The translations under genes were made by a program, and so were the position numbers. Positions 16,981 to 26,562 of a stretch of DNA of 64,000 bases are shown one piece after another. Position 1 is the stretch's first letter; every line of letters begins with the position of its first letter. A model generated the notes under the pieces. The model searched no databases and was not told the DNA's origin. It saw only the letters and a list, made by a program, of their open reading frames with translations. The stretch is from Scleromatobacter humisilvae (GTDB taxonomy: Bacteria > Pseudomonadota > Gammaproteobacteria > Burkholderiales > Burkholderiaceae_C): NCBI RefSeq assembly GCF_023231945.1, contig NZ_JAJLJH010000001.1:372001-436000 (forward strand), written 5' to 3'.

Positions 16981-18150
16981 TCAGGCGCCCAGCGCCACCG
17001 ATGCGGCCGGCGCGACCGGCTTGGCCAGCTCGAACTTCTGGCCGCTGGTGAGCGACGAGCCCGGCGTGCGCAGCAGGCGGTCGCCGGCAGCCACGCCCGA
17101 CAGGATCACCACGTTGCCCAGGCGCGCGTCGCGCTCGCCGAGCGTGACCGGCGTCTTCACGAGCGTGTTGCCCGCCAGCTTCCACACGAAGGCCTTGTCG
17201 CCTTCCTTGACGATGGCGGCCTCGGGCAGCAGCAGCGCCTGCGAGGCGTCGGACGAGATGCGCCCTTCCGCGTACAGGCCGGCCACCTTGGGCGCGGTGC
17301 CGGGCGCGAAGTCGACGATGACCGCGACCTGGCGCGTCACCGCGTCGGCTGATGCATCGACATGGCGCACCTTGCCCGCGAAGTCGGTCTTGTCGAAGCC
17401 GTTGATGCGGAACTGCACCGCCTGGCCGGGGTGGATGTCGCCCATGCGGTCGGCCGACACCAGGCCTTCGAAGCGCATGCTGTCGGGCGCGATCACCTTG
17501 AGCAGTTCCTTGCCGACGGCGGCGGTGTCGCCGGCCGAGACCTTGCGGTCGCTGACGACGCCGTCGAACGGCGCGCGCACCTCGGTGCGCGTCATCTGCT
17601 GGCGCGCGGCGACGGTGCGCGAGTCGGCGGCCACGCGGTCGCTCTGCGCGGTGTTGCGGCGCACCTCGGCGTCGTCGAGCGCCTGCTGCGAGCTCATGCC
17701 CTCGCCCTGCAGCGTCTTCACCCGGGCGTACTGGCGTTGCGCCTGGTCCAGCGCCTGCGCCGCGGCGCGGCTGGACGCCTCGGCCGACTGCAGGCTGTCG
17801 CGGATCGCCGTGTCGTCGAGGCGCACCAGCAGGTCGCCCTTGTGCACGGCCTCGCCGTTTTCCTTGAGCACCTGCAGGACGACCGCGGAGATCTCGGCGC
17901 GCAAGTCGGCGCGGCGCTCGGGCTGGACGGAGCCGGTGATCACCGGGCCCGACGCGTGCGTCTGCAGGGCCACCGTGCGCACGTCCTCGGGCGCGATCAG
18001 CAACGCCGACGACGGCGCCGACGCCGCGTCCGCCGCGGAACGCGCACCGGACTTCTGGCAACCGGCCAGCATGCCGGCGGCGAATGCCAGGGCCACGGCG
18101 CCGGCGATCAGGGTCGTGCGGGGCGCGGTGAAGCGGCGGGACAGCGTCAT
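16981..18150 (-). CDS. Periplasmic adaptor subunit of RND efflux pump (HlyD/AcrA family), lipoprotein
   Basis: A 389-residue membrane-fusion protein. The lipobox LAGC at 28-31 predicts a lipid-anchored inner-membrane or periplasmic lipoprotein. It has the usual order: barrel-sandwich half (about 65-95, ISAVVLQVLKENGEAVHKGDLLVRLDD), an alpha-hairpin (about 95-175, Ala/Gln/Arg-rich), the second lipoyl half (RAPFDGVVSDRKVSAGDTA), beta-barrel (about 215-290) and membrane-proximal domain. It couples the permease encoded downstream to an outer-membrane channel. No local regulator (TetR, MarR or LysR) is seen next to the operon. Confidence 0.94.
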   Translation of the reverse strand: MTLSRRFTAPRTTLIAGAVALAFAAGMLAGCQKSGARSAADAASAPSSALLIAPEDVRTVALQTHASGPVITGSVQPERRADLRAEISAVVLQVLKENGEAVHKGDLLVRLDDTAIRDSLQSAEASSRAAAQALDQAQRQYARVKTLQGEGMSSQQALDDAEVRRNTAQSDRVAADSRTVAARQQMTRTEVRAPFDGVVSDRKVSAGDTAAVGKELLKVIAPDSMRFEGLVSADRMGDIHPGQAVQFRINGFDKTDFAGKVRHVDASADAVTRQVAVIVDFAPGTAPKVAGLYAEGRISSDASQALLLPEAAIVKEGDKAFVWKLAGNTLVKTPVTLGERDARLGNVVILSGVAAGDRLLRTPGSSLTSGQKFELAKPVAPAASVALGA

Positions 18151-18315
18151 CTTGGCAGGCTCCTCGGAATTCTCTTATGCGGTACCGGCGAGCCTCCGAC
18201 GGGAGACTCGAAAGGCGCAAGCATATCGGCACCGAGGGCCCACCGGACCGGCGAGACGACCGACCGTCGATTTTGGGCCGTGAATCGACGAGAAGGCGTC
18301 GCGATCCGGCGACGC

Positions 18316-18549
18316 CTACAGCCGCGTGAAGCGGCGCTGCATCCGGCCGTCGACCTCGAGTTCGCCGAAGAACATGTCGTACGGCCGCGCCCACAACCCG
18401 GTCGCGTTGTAGAGCGGCCGGTAGATCACGAGCGGTTCCAGCGTCTCGCTGTGGCGCGCCACGCCGACGAGCTCGTACTCGCCGCCCTTGTAGTGGCGGT
18501 AGCGGCCGGGCTCGGCAGGCGGCAGCGGCGGCAGGTCGTCGCCGGCCAT
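18316..18549 (-). CDS. DUF1653 domain protein
   Basis: A 77-residue protein carrying the compact DUF1653 fold: PGRYRHYKGGEYELVGVARHSETLEPLVIYRPL, here cited from residues 15-45, then the closing MFFGELEVDGRMQRRF. The family is a small beta-barrel of unknown role, often next to unrelated enzymes. It starts at the ATG of a TGATG overlap with the stop of the M16 peptidase gene, so it is translationally coupled to that gene; a GTG one codon upstream is an alternative. No function can be assigned. Confidence 0.88.
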   Translation of the reverse strand: MAGDDLPPLPPAEPGRYRHYKGGEYELVGVARHSETLEPLVIYRPLYNATGLWARPYDMFFGELEVDGRMQRRFTRL

Positions 18550-21296
18550 CACTTCTTGTCCGAGAACGTGCCGGCCGCCGACCAGTTGACCTTCGACGGA
18601 TCAATCCACTTGCGGATCGCCGCGTTCACCTGGTCGACGGTCAGCGCGGCGAGCTTCGCATCCTGGTCCGCGCTCCACGCGAACGTGCGGCCCTGGTCGA
18701 GCTTGACCGCCCAGCCGCCCGCCACGGCCGCGTCGCTGGTGCGCGTGGTGGCGCGCTCGGCCAGGATGGCCTGCTTGGCCTCGGCCAGCTCGGCGGCCGT
18801 GATGCCGTTCTTGACGAAGCGCGTGAGCTCCTGGTCGAAGCCCGCCTGCACGTTGGCGCGGTTCTGCGGCGCGTAGATCGCGTAGAACTGGATGATGCCG
18901 TTGGGCTCGAACGCCGAGGCGCCGATGCCGGCGCCCACGTTGTACGAGTAGCCGTCCTTCTGGCGGATGCGCGCGTTCAGGCGCGAGCCGAACTCGCCGC
19001 CGCCCAGCACGTGCGCGGCCAGCGTCAGCGCCGGGTAGTCGGGGTCGGTGTCCTGCAGCCTGAGATTCAGCGCGCCGACGGTCATCGCGTTGGCCTTGTC
19101 CTTGAGCGGCGAGACGAGATGCTGCCCCACCACGTCGCTGACCGGGCTCTCGATGCGCGCATACGGCACCGACGACTTCCAGTCCCCGAACAGGCGTGTC
19201 ACCGCGGCCCTGACCTGCACCGGATCGAAGTCGCCGACGATGGCCATGTCGGCGTGGTCGGCGCCCCAGTACGCGCGGTAGAACGCGATCGTGTCCGCCA
19301 GCTTCGTGCCCTCGGTCTCGGCGACGGCCTCGGCGACGGTCGGCGTGTAGCGCGGATCGTCCGCGGCGTAGTGCTCCTGCGCGCGCGCCAGCGCCAGGCC
19401 CGCGACGGCGCCCGGATCGTCGCTTTGCTGCTCGAGGCCCTGCACCGTCTGGCGCTTGCCCTGCTCGTACTCGTCGGGCGAGAACGACGGCTTGCGCATC
19501 GCCTCGGCCAGCAGTTCCAGCGCCGGGATCAGCGTCTCGCGCCGCGTCTTCAGCGAGGCATGGCCCTGCGCCGCGTTGCCGTTGAGTTCCCAGTCGGTCT
19601 TCAGCGCGGAGAACGCGTCGGCCAGCTGCGCGCGCGTCTTGGTCTCGGTGCCCGTCCCGATGATGATGCCGGTGCCCTCGCCCGCGCCGCGCTTGCCGCG
19701 CAGGTTGTCGAGCGCGCCGAAGTGCAGGTCGAAGCGCATCTCCACCGTGCCGCCCTTGCTCTTCTTGGGCAACAGTGCGAGCTTCATGCCGTTGGGCAGC
19801 GTGAAGACCTGGCTGCGCTTGTCGAGGCCGGCCGGGGTCGAGTCGAAGGCCTCGCCCGCGGCGACGGCCGCGCGCGGCTTGAAGTCCTTCAGCTGGGCCT
19901 CGGGATCGGTGCGGGTCGCGAACGGCGCGCGGTCGGGCGCGTCGGTCGGGATGAAGCGGCCCAGTGTGCGGTTGGAGGCTTTCAGCCACTCGTCGGCGAC
20001 CTTGTTGACCTGCTCCACCGTCAGCGCGTCGACGCGATCGCGCTGCAGGAACAACAGGCGCCAGTCGCCGCCCGCGATGTATTCGGACAGCGTCACGCAC
20101 AGGTCCTGCGGACTCGCGAGCAGCTGGTCGAAGCCCTTGTCGATCTGCAGTTGCGCGCGCTTGAGTTCCTCCGCGGTGATCGGCTCCGTCTTCACGCCTT
20201 CGATCGTGTCGAGGAAGATCTTCTGCGCGGCGTCGAGGTCGTCGTCCTTCTTCAGCACGGCGCCGGCATCGAAGGTACCGGGGTCGGTATGGCGTGACGG
20301 CCACGCGAACGCCTGCGTGGCCTTGCCCGACTCGACGAGGCGCTTGTGCAGGCGGCCGTTGGGCGTGTCGCCGAGCGCGTTGGCGATGACGCTGAATGCC
20401 GGCATGTCGGGGCTGGCGATCGACGGCGTGTGATACGTCACGTAGAGGTCCTTCTCGCTGCCGACGCGGCGCAGCGTGACCTCGCGCTCGCCGTCCTGCA
20501 CCGGCTCGATCGTGTACGTGGGCTCGATCACGCGCGCCGGCTTGGGGATCATGGAGAAGTCCTGCGCGATCTCGGCCAGCACCCTGGCCGCGTCGAACTT
20601 GCCGGCCACGATCAGCGTCGCGTTGTCCGGCTGGTAGTACTTGCGGTAGAAGGCCTGCAGGTGCGGGATGTTGACGTTCTCGACGTCCGAGCGCGCGCCG
20701 ATGGTGTCCTTGCCATACGCGTGCCACTGGAAGGCGGCCGCGTTCGTCTTCTCCATCAGGATGCGGAACGGGTTGTTCTCGCCCGACTCCATCTCGTTGC
20801 GCACGACGGTCATCTCGGAGTCGAGATCCTTCCTGATGACGTTGGCGTGCACCATGCGCTCGGCCTCGGTCTTCAACGCCCACGACAGTTGCGCCGGGTC
20901 GGACGGGAAGGTCTCGAAGTAGTTGGTGCGGTCGGCGGTGGTGCTGCCGTTGAAGTTCATGCCGCGCTTCGAGAGCTCCGTCGACACCTGCGCGATGTTC
21001 CTCGTGCTCTTGAACATCAGGTGCTCGAGCAGGTGGGCCATGCCCGTCTCGCCGTAGCCCTCCATGCGGCTGCCGACGCGGTAGGTCACGTTGACGGTGA
21101 CCGTCGGCTTGGACTCGTCGGGGATCAGCAGCACCTGCAGCCCGTTGGGCAGCCGGTACTCGTGCACGCCTTCGACCTCGCGCACCTGCGCGGGCAGCCC
21201 CGCGGCCTGCGCGGGAATGGCAACCGCGGCGGCGGCGGCGAGGGCGGCGCTCAGCGCCAGCAAGCGGAAGGAGGGGTTCTTTTGCATGGGGCGCAT
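18549..21296 (-). CDS. M16-family zinc metallopeptidase, duplicated (pitrilysin type)
   Basis: A 915-residue periplasmic protease. Residues 1-32 form a signal peptide ending AQAA. The inverted zinc motif HLLEH (88-92), together with the downstream Glu in [11 protein letters not shown], forms the active site in the N-terminal half. The C-terminal half (from about 460) repeats the fold but lacks HxxEH, as in the single-chain M16 enzymes that pair an active and an inactive half. It would degrade oligopeptides within a closed chamber. Alternative start: ATG at 21287. The next gene (DUF1653) overlaps its stop by one base. With the S46, S53 and PepN peptidases it makes the window rich in peptide-degrading enzymes. 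Confidence 0.93.
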   Translation of the reverse strand: MRPMQKNPSFRLLALSAALAAAAAVAIPAQAAGLPAQVREVEGVHEYRLPNGLQVLLIPDESKPTVTVNVTYRVGSRMEGYGETGMAHLLEHLMFKSTRNIAQVSTELSKRGMNFNGSTTADRTNYFETFPSDPAQLSWALKTEAERMVHANVIRKDLDSEMTVVRNEMESGENNPFRILMEKTNAAAFQWHAYGKDTIGARSDVENVNIPHLQAFYRKYYQPDNATLIVAGKFDAARVLAEIAQDFSMIPKPARVIEPTYTIEPVQDGEREVTLRRVGSEKDLYVTYHTPSIASPDMPAFSVIANALGDTPNGRLHKRLVESGKATQAFAWPSRHTDPGTFDAGAVLKKDDDLDAAQKIFLDTIEGVKTEPITAEELKRAQLQIDKGFDQLLASPQDLCVTLSEYIAGGDWRLLFLQRDRVDALTVEQVNKVADEWLKASNRTLGRFIPTDAPDRAPFATRTDPEAQLKDFKPRAAVAAGEAFDSTPAGLDKRSQVFTLPNGMKLALLPKKSKGGTVEMRFDLHFGALDNLRGKRGAGEGTGIIIGTGTETKTRAQLADAFSALKTDWELNGNAAQGHASLKTRRETLIPALELLAEAMRKPSFSPDEYEQGKRQTVQGLEQQSDDPGAVAGLALARAQEHYAADDPRYTPTVAEAVAETEGTKLADTIAFYRAYWGADHADMAIVGDFDPVQVRAAVTRLFGDWKSSVPYARIESPVSDVVGQHLVSPLKDKANAMTVGALNLRLQDTDPDYPALTLAAHVLGGGEFGSRLNARIRQKDGYSYNVGAGIGASAFEPNGIIQFYAIYAPQNRANVQAGFDQELTRFVKNGITAAELAEAKQAILAERATTRTSDAAVAGGWAVKLDQGRTFAWSADQDAKLAALTVDQVNAAIRKWIDPSKVNWSAAGTFSDKK

Positions 21297-21429
21297 CTTG
21301 GCATGGCTGTCGGGCGGAACGCATCTGAGCTTGCGCGAGGCTGGATGGTTCCGTCGGACTCGACGGTTCGTGCGGTCCCGCGTCGGCCATGCGATAGTTG
21401 GCTCACTCCTTCGAAGCGAGCGTCCGACC

Positions 21430-22686
21430 ATGACCATCCTCGTCCTCGGCAGCGGCGTGATCGGCACCACGATCGCCTACTACCTGGCCAAGGCGGGCCA
21501 CGACGTCACCGTCGTCGACCGCCAGGGCGCGCCCGCGCTGGAAACGAGCTTCGCCAACGCGGGCGAGGTCTCGCCGGGCTACGCGTCGCCGTGGGCCGGG
21601 CCGGGCGTGCCGGTCAAGGCGATCAAGTGGATCCTGATGAACCACAGCCCGCTGATCATCAAGCCGATGATGGAGGCCTCGATGTGGCGCTGGGGCTTCG
21701 CGATGCTGCGCAACTGCACCGAGGCGCGCTACCGGGTCAACAAGGCGCGCATGGTGCGCGTGGCCGAATACAGCCGCGATTGCCTGAAGGCGCTGCGCGC
21801 CGAGACGGGCATCGCCTACGACGACCGCGCGCAGGGCACGCTGCAGCTGTTCCGCACGCACAAGCAGCTCGATGGCGTGCACAAGGACACCGAGATCCTC
21901 GACCAGTACGGCGTGCCCTACCAGGTGCTCGACACCGCCGGCTACCTGCAATACGAGCCGGCCCTGGCCGGCGTCAAGGACAAGTTCGTCGGCGCGCTGC
22001 GCCTGCCCGGCGACGAGACGGGCGACTGCTTCCTGTTCACGCAGCGTCTCGCGAAGATGGCCGAGGCCCTCGGCGCGAAGTTCCGCTTCGGCGTCGAGAT
22101 CACCGGCATCGCCAGCGACGGCAAGCGCGTCACGGGCGTCGACACGAACAGCGGTCGCCTCACGGCCGATCACGTCGTGCTCGCGCTGGGCAGCTACTCG
22201 CCCAAGTGGCTCAAGCCGCTCGGGATCGACATCCCGGTCTATCCGGTCAAGGGCTTCTCGATCACGGTGCCGATCAAGGACGCGGGCGCCGCGCCCGAGT
22301 CGACCATCATGGACGAGACGCACAAGGTGGCCGTCACGCGCCTGGGCGACCGCATCCGCGTCGGCGGCATGGCGCAGCTCTCGGGCTACGACCTGCAGCT
22401 GAACGACGCCCGCCGCAAGACGCTCGAGTTCGTGCTGACCGACCTGTTCCCCGACGCCGGCGACCTCGCCCGCACGACCTTCTGGACCGGCCTGCGCCCG
22501 ATGACGCCCGACGGCACGCCCGTGATGGGCGCGACCCGGCTCGAGAACCTCACGCTGGCCACCGGCCACGGCACGCTGGGCTGGACGATGGCCGCGGGCA
22601 CGGGGCGCGCGATCGCGGACTTGTTGTCCGGCAAGAAGCCGGAGATCGACTTCGACGGGCTGACGGCCGCGCGCTACGGCACCTGA
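21430..22686 (+). CDS. dadA: D-amino-acid dehydrogenase small subunit
   Basis: A 418-residue FAD-dependent membrane-associated dehydrogenase that oxidises D-amino acids (notably D-alanine) to 2-oxo acids, passing electrons to the respiratory chain. The dinucleotide-binding motif is [14 protein letters not shown] at 7-20. Characteristic DadA segments include [17 protein letters not shown] (about 38-54), [17 protein letters not shown] and the C-terminal [16 protein letters not shown] flavin motif. Length matches E. coli DadA (432). The usual neighbours (alanine racemase dadX, Lrp-type regulator) are absent. It is divergent from the M16 peptidase. Confidence 0.93.
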   Translation: MTILVLGSGVIGTTIAYYLAKAGHDVTVVDRQGAPALETSFANAGEVSPGYASPWAGPGVPVKAIKWILMNHSPLIIKPMMEASMWRWGFAMLRNCTEARYRVNKARMVRVAEYSRDCLKALRAETGIAYDDRAQGTLQLFRTHKQLDGVHKDTEILDQYGVPYQVLDTAGYLQYEPALAGVKDKFVGALRLPGDETGDCFLFTQRLAKMAEALGAKFRFGVEITGIASDGKRVTGVDTNSGRLTADHVVLALGSYSPKWLKPLGIDIPVYPVKGFSITVPIKDAGAAPESTIMDETHKVAVTRLGDRIRVGGMAQLSGYDLQLNDARRKTLEFVLTDLFPDAGDLARTTFWTGLRPMTPDGTPVMGATRLENLTLATGHGTLGWTMAAGTGRAIADLLSGKKPEIDFDGLTAARYGT

Positions 22687-22703
22687 GCGCGCCGCGAGTC
22701 GAC

Positions 22704-24677
22704 TCAGTTCACGACAAGCGCGCCGACGTAGCTCAGCACCGAGAACGCGCTGGCGCCGTCGTACTGCAATTCGATCGCCTCGGCCTGCGCGCCGCTGATG
22801 GACCCCGCGCTGCCCGGCGACGTGCTGGCCGACGAGCGGTAAAGCGTATTGTTCTGCGGCGACGCGAACAGCTTCGTGCCGTCGCTCGAGGCGGCCAGCG
22901 AGCCCCAGAAGCCGAAGGGGCCGTGCGCGATCCAGGTCAGTCCGTCGTCCGTCGACACGTAGATGTGGTCGCCCGACGCGATCGCCACGAGCCGCCGGCC
23001 GTCGGCCGACGACGTGACGACCTGCCAGAACAGTGTCGGGCCGCGCGGCCGCCACGTCGCGCCGGAATCCTGCGAGACATACAGCTGGCCGTTGTTCTCC
23101 GCGGCGACGAGGCGCGTGCCGTCGGCGGACGAGGCGACCGCGGTCCAGCGGCGTGACGCGTCGCGCGGCGTCCAGGTCGCGCCGGCATCGGACGACGTGT
23201 AGATGTTGCCGCCGAACTCCACCGCGACCAGCCGCGTGCCGTCCGTCGAGGACGCCACGCTGTACCAGTTGCGGTTGGATTCCTGCGGCGTCCATGTGAC
23301 GCCGCTGTCGACGGACGTGTAGATCTGGCCGCCTTCGACGACCGCCACGAGCTCGACGCCGTCGTCCGAGGACGCGACGGATTTCCAGGCGCGTGCGGCA
23401 TCCTGCGGCGTCCACGTGACGCCCGAGTCCGTGGACGTGTAGACGTGCTCGCCGAACCCGACCGCGACCAGGTGCGTGCCATCGCTGGACGACGCGACCG
23501 CCGACCAGCCGCGATTCGCATCGCGGGCCGTCCAGGTCGCGCCGGAATCGGTCGACGTGTACAGCTGGCCGCCGCCGGACGCCGCGAGGAGCTTCCGGCC
23601 GTCGGACGACGACGCCAATGCATCCCAGGAATGCGTGTCCGTGGCCGATGTCCAGGCCGCGCCGATCGTCGTCGTCGCGATGCCCGCGGTGGCGATCGTC
23701 TGGCCGGCCTGTTGCGCCACCTTCCAGCCACCACCGCCGATGCCCGAGACCCGGACGACATCGCCCACGGCGAGCGTGGTCGGCAAGGTCACGGTGACCA
23801 GGCTCGCGCTGTCGGCGAGGTAGCCCGTGTTGGCCTGCGCCGTCACCGCCGAGGCGCCGACGTCGACCCAGGCCACGCCCGGGCCCGCGGGCCCGGGCGC
23901 GCCCGTTGCACCCGTGGCCCCTGTCGCGCCCGTTGCGCCAGTGGCACCCGCGGCGCCGCTCGCTCCCGGCGCGCCGTTGCACAGGAACGTGGTGGTGGTG
24001 ATCTCGCCGGCGTCCAGCACGCCGCTGCGGTTGCTGTCGACGCCGGAGGCGACCTTGGAGCCGCCGTACGTGCAGTTGGCGCCCGCGGGCTCCGCCGTCA
24101 CCGAGATGAGGCTGTCCAGGCCCGTGGCACCCGTGGCGCCGGCGGCACCCGTCGAGCCTGCGGCTCCGGTCGCACCGGTCGCGCCCGTGGCGCCGTTGCA
24201 GACATAGCTGGTCGACGTCACCTCGGGCGGCTGCAGCACGCCGTCGGCGTTCACGTCCTTGCCGGCGTCCAGGCGCTTGCCGCCGTTCGCGCAGTTCGCG
24301 CCGGCCGGCTCGTCGCTCATCGCGACCAGCGTCGACAGGCCATCGCTGCCCGTCGCCCCGGTCGCGCCCGCGGCGCCGACCAGCCCTGGCGCGGCGTTGC
24401 AGACGTATTGCGTGCTGGTGATCTCGTTGGACTCCAGCGCGCCGTCGTTGTCGACATCGAGGCCGGCGACGATCTTGCTGCCGCCGGCCGTGCAGTTGGA
24501 TCCCGGCGCTTCAGCCAGGACCTGCACGCGGGCGTCCAGCCCCTCCAGCCCGCTCGTGCCCGCAGGCCCCGTCGCACCCGCCGGCCCGGTGGCGCCGCCA
24601 CAGGCCGCGAGAAACGCCGCGAGGCCCAGCACGCCGCTGATTGAGAAGGCCCTGGCGGCCTGCCGGAAGATCGTCAT
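22704..24677 (-). CDS. Collagen-like, EF-hand-like and BNR-repeat surface lipoprotein
   Basis: A 657-residue lipoprotein: lipobox LAAC at 23-26. Residues 27-290 alternate short Gly-X-Y (collagen-like, mostly GAT) stretches with three copies of a ~45-residue module (DUF7151-like), each with a Cys pair and one 12-residue EF-hand-like loop: [37 protein letters not shown] beta segment follows, then seven repeats of about 41 residues (about 345-625), each with W-x-x-(V/L)-A-S-S-x-D-G and (V/I/L)-Y-x-S-x-D-(S/A/D)-G-x-T-W. These are BNR/YCF48-type blades forming a beta-propeller. It is probably an exposed binding or adhesion protein; the ligand is unknown. Confidence 0.85.
   Translation of the reverse strand: MTIFRQAARAFSISGVLGLAAFLAACGGATGPAGATGPAGTSGLEGLDARVQVLAEAPGSNCTAGGSKIVAGLDVDNDGALESNEITSTQYVCNAAPGLVGAAGATGATGSDGLSTLVAMSDEPAGANCANGGKRLDAGKDVNADGVLQPPEVTSTSYVCNGATGATGATGAAGSTGAAGATGATGLDSLISVTAEPAGANCTYGGSKVASGVDSNRSGVLDAGEITTTTFLCNGAPGASGAAGATGATGATGATGATGAPGPAGPGVAWVDVGASAVTAQANTGYLADSASLVTVTLPTTLAVGDVVRVSGIGGGGWKVAQQAGQTIATAGIATTTIGAAWTSATDTHSWDALASSSDGRKLLAASGGGQLYTSTDSGATWTARDANRGWSAVASSSDGTHLVAVGFGEHVYTSTDSGVTWTPQDAARAWKSVASSDDGVELVAVVEGGQIYTSVDSGVTWTPQESNRNWYSVASSTDGTRLVAVEFGGNIYTSSDAGATWTPRDASRRWTAVASSADGTRLVAAENNGQLYVSQDSGATWRPRGPTLFWQVVTSSADGRRLVAIASGDHIYVSTDDGLTWIAHGPFGFWGSLAASSDGTKLFASPQNNTLYRSSASTSPGSAGSISGAQAEAIELQYDGASAFSVLSYVGALVVN
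23884..23970 (-). repeat. Tandem 9-bp collagen-like (Gly-Ala-Thr) coding repeat
   Basis: A run of near-identical 9-base units coding for GAT/GAP/GPA triplets inside the lipoprotein gene; similar shorter runs lie at about 24120-24200 and 24340-24390. Likely to vary in copy number. Confidence 0.65.
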
Positions 24678-25015
24678 GGGGCTACCGCGCTATCGACAAG
24701 TTGGTGAGGCCCTCACGCTACCGTCGAGAGGACGCACCTCATCGGCGGAGTAGCGTTGGTTTCTCGGCCATCTCGCCGGCGCGGGGCGGCGTATCGGCAG
24801 CGCGTCCGGCGTCTTGAGTGCGGCCATGTCGCTGAAACATCTTGTAACCGTGACCTATTCGACATCGCGCGGGCTTGCGACGCGTCGCGAACTGATCCGC
24901 TGAGGGGACAGCCGCCCTACGATGAAGTCGCGCTGATCAAGGGCTTCCGCCGGAGGCACGGCGCAACGAACGCCGCGGCCTCGCACCGTCGGCACCATTG
25001 TTCTGGAGGGAATTC
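24678..25015. other. Intergenic region between divergent genes; no gene seen
   Basis: 338 bases between the lipoprotein (minus) and a small membrane protein (plus). Frames here lack the third-position GC bias of the true genes. It presumably holds the promoters of both neighbours. A somewhat AT-richer stretch (about 24835-24870) could contain one, but I cannot assign boxes with confidence. Confidence 0.4.
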
Positions 25016-25252
25016 ATGTCCAAGAATCACGTTGCCGCCCCGATCATGCAGATCTCCTCGCGCGTCGTCGCGCTGGGCCTGTTCCTCGTCGTGGCCCTCG
25101 AGATGGGCGGCGTGTATGCGCTGTCGCAAGGGCCGGCCGCATCGGCCGTCGTCGCGACCGAGGACGGCGCCGCCGCCGGTGCACCCGCGAAGCCGCGCGT
25201 CGCGCGCGTCGAGATCAGCATCGTCGCCCAGGCCGACACGCCCGCCCATTGA
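25016..25252 (+). CDS. Small single-pass membrane or exported protein, unknown
   Basis: A 78-residue protein with one hydrophobic segment (about 16-36, VVALGLFLVVALEMGGVYAL) and a short Ala-rich, probably disordered tail ending in VEISIVAQAD. A GGAGG ribosome site 6 bases before the ATG, and a rho-independent terminator 48 bases after the stop, support it as a real monocistronic gene. No recognisable family; the segment could be an uncleaved anchor or a signal peptide. Confidence 0.65.
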   Translation: MSKNHVAAPIMQISSRVVALGLFLVVALEMGGVYALSQGPAASAVVATEDGAAAGAPAKPRVARVEISIVAQADTPAH

Positions 25253-25300
25253 TTCAGATTCAGAGAGCGCGCGTGCCGGCCTGACGGCGCGCGCTTGCAG

Positions 25301-25333
25301 GGGCCGACCCGCGACGCGGGCCGGCCCTTTTTT
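25301..25333 (+). terminator. Rho-independent terminator
   Basis: GGGCCG-a-CCCGC, loop GAC, GCGGG-c-CGGCCC followed directly by TTTTTT: a stem of 11 paired bases with one internal mismatch and a full T tract. Ends the small membrane-protein gene. Confidence 0.9.
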
Positions 25334-25437
25334 CCTTGTGAACCGCAATCCCCGGTTGTCGGGCCGTCGAAATCGTCGCTTCGTCGCCCGGACGGCGCCA
25401 GCCGCCGGAACGCGCCTTCCCGCGCCGCCCATGCGTC

Positions 25438-25443
25438 TATGAT
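25438..25443 (+). promoter_or_regulatory. -10-like TATGAT before the SPFH operon
   Basis: TATGAT (5/6 to consensus) lies 38 bases before the ATG at 25482, downstream of a terminator, and leaves room for a leader carrying a GGAGG ribosome site at 25472-25476. Likely promoter of the five-gene operon 25482-31615. Confidence 0.5.
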
Positions 25444-25481
25444 CCGCCCTGAAAGCAACTCGCAGCCAAGTGGAGGCAGCC

Positions 25482-26516
25482 ATGTCATTGATGGGATTCA
25501 TCAAGAAGCAGTTCATCGACGTCATCGAGTGGCAGGAGCCCGGCGACGGCATCCTGGCATGGCGCTATCCGATGCAGGACAACGAGATCCAGAACGGCGC
25601 GCGCCTGACGGTGCGCGAGTCGCAGGCCGCGTTGTTCGTCAACGAAGGCCGCGCGGCCGACGCGTTCGGGCCCGGCCTGTACACGCTCAACACGCACACG
25701 CTGCCGCTGCTGACCAACCTGATGAACTGGGACAAGCTGTTCGCGTCCCCGTTCAAGAGCGACGTCTACTTCTTCAGCACGCGCCTGCAGGTCGACCAGC
25801 GCTGGGGCACCCCGCAGCCCGTCACGCTGCGCGACAAGGACTTCGGCGCGATCCGCATCCGCGCGTTCGGCAACTACTCGTGGCGCGTCGCCGATCCGAA
25901 GCTGTTCCAGCAGCAGGTCTCGGGCACGCGCGGCACCTACACCGTCGAGGAGATCGACGGCCAGCTGCGCGGGTTGATGCTGCAGCACCTGTCGGACGCG
26001 GTGGCCCAGAGCGGCATTCCCTTCCTCGACCTCGCCGCCAACCAGGTCGAGTTCGCCACGCAGATCAAGACCGCCGTCGCGCCCGCGTTCGCCGCGCTGG
26101 GCCTGGCGCTGGACATGGTGACGGTGCAGAACGTCTCGCTGCCCGACGAGCTGCAGAAGATCCTCGACCAGAAGATCGGCATGGGCATGGTCGGCCAGAA
26201 CATGGGCGCGTTCATGCAGTACCAGACCGCGCAGTCGATCCCGAAGCTGGCCGAGGCCGCGGGCCAGGGCGGCGGCGGCATCGCCGGCGGCGCGATGGGC
26301 CTGGGCGCGGGCGTGGCCCTCGGCCAGGTGCTCGCGGGCAACATCGCCGGCGGCCTGGGCACAGGCATCGGCACGGCCGCGGCCGCCAGCGGCGAGCCGC
26401 CGCCGGTGCAGGACATCATGGCGCTGCTCGAGAAGCTGGGCGACCTGAAGGCCAAGGGCATCCTCTCCGAGGAAGAGTTCGCGGCCAAGAAGACCGAGCT
26501 GCTGAAGAAGCTGTGA
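25482..26516 (+). CDS. SPFH-domain protein with C-terminal SHOCT helix pair (YdjI/virion-core-like)
   Basis: A 344-residue cytoplasmic, probably membrane-associated protein. It opens MSLMGFIKKQFIDVIEW, the hallmark of the SPFH/virion-core subfamily. The SPFH core (about 20-240) includes VRESQAALFVNEGRAADAFGPG and IRAFGNYSWRV. A Gly/Ala-rich linker (260-305) leads to a SHOCT-type helical hairpin (311-344, LGDLKAKGILSEEEFAAKKTELL). SPFH proteins form membrane-bound oligomeric cages. The GGAGG site sets the start. First gene of an operon with DUF4178, DUF350, spermidine synthase and FAD oxidoreductase genes, so a role in membrane maintenance together with polyamines is inferred. Confidence 0.88.
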   Translation: MSLMGFIKKQFIDVIEWQEPGDGILAWRYPMQDNEIQNGARLTVRESQAALFVNEGRAADAFGPGLYTLNTHTLPLLTNLMNWDKLFASPFKSDVYFFSTRLQVDQRWGTPQPVTLRDKDFGAIRIRAFGNYSWRVADPKLFQQQVSGTRGTYTVEEIDGQLRGLMLQHLSDAVAQSGIPFLDLAANQVEFATQIKTAVAPAFAALGLALDMVTVQNVSLPDELQKILDQKIGMGMVGQNMGAFMQYQTAQSIPKLAEAAGQGGGGIAGGAMGLGAGVALGQVLAGNIAGGLGTGIGTAAAASGEPPPVQDIMALLEKLGDLKAKGILSEEEFAAKKTELLKKL

Positions 26517-26562
26517 TCGCGCACGCCCGCGAGCGCAAGCGCGACGCCGGGGCGGCCGCCTG

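Noticed and set aside
13656-17051. Plus-strand open frame of 1131 codons opposite the RND permease
   Set aside because: Antisense to a gene with full family conservation; its composition (His/Arg/Ala-rich, no domains) is that of a high-GC shadow frame.
21403-23982. Minus-strand open frame of 859 codons opposite dadA
   Set aside because: Covers dadA in antisense and the lipoprotein gene in another frame; no conserved motifs.
23880-24390. Short regular repeats suggestive of a CRISPR array
   Set aside because: Units are 9 bases without unique spacers and encode Gly-X-Y triplets in frame; no cas genes nearby.
24756-25442. Plus-strand frame of 228 codons covering the intergenic region and the small membrane-protein gene
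   Set aside because: It reads through the rho-independent terminator and is Arg/Pro-rich shadow sequence; the 25016-25252 frame has the ribosome site and a membrane segment.
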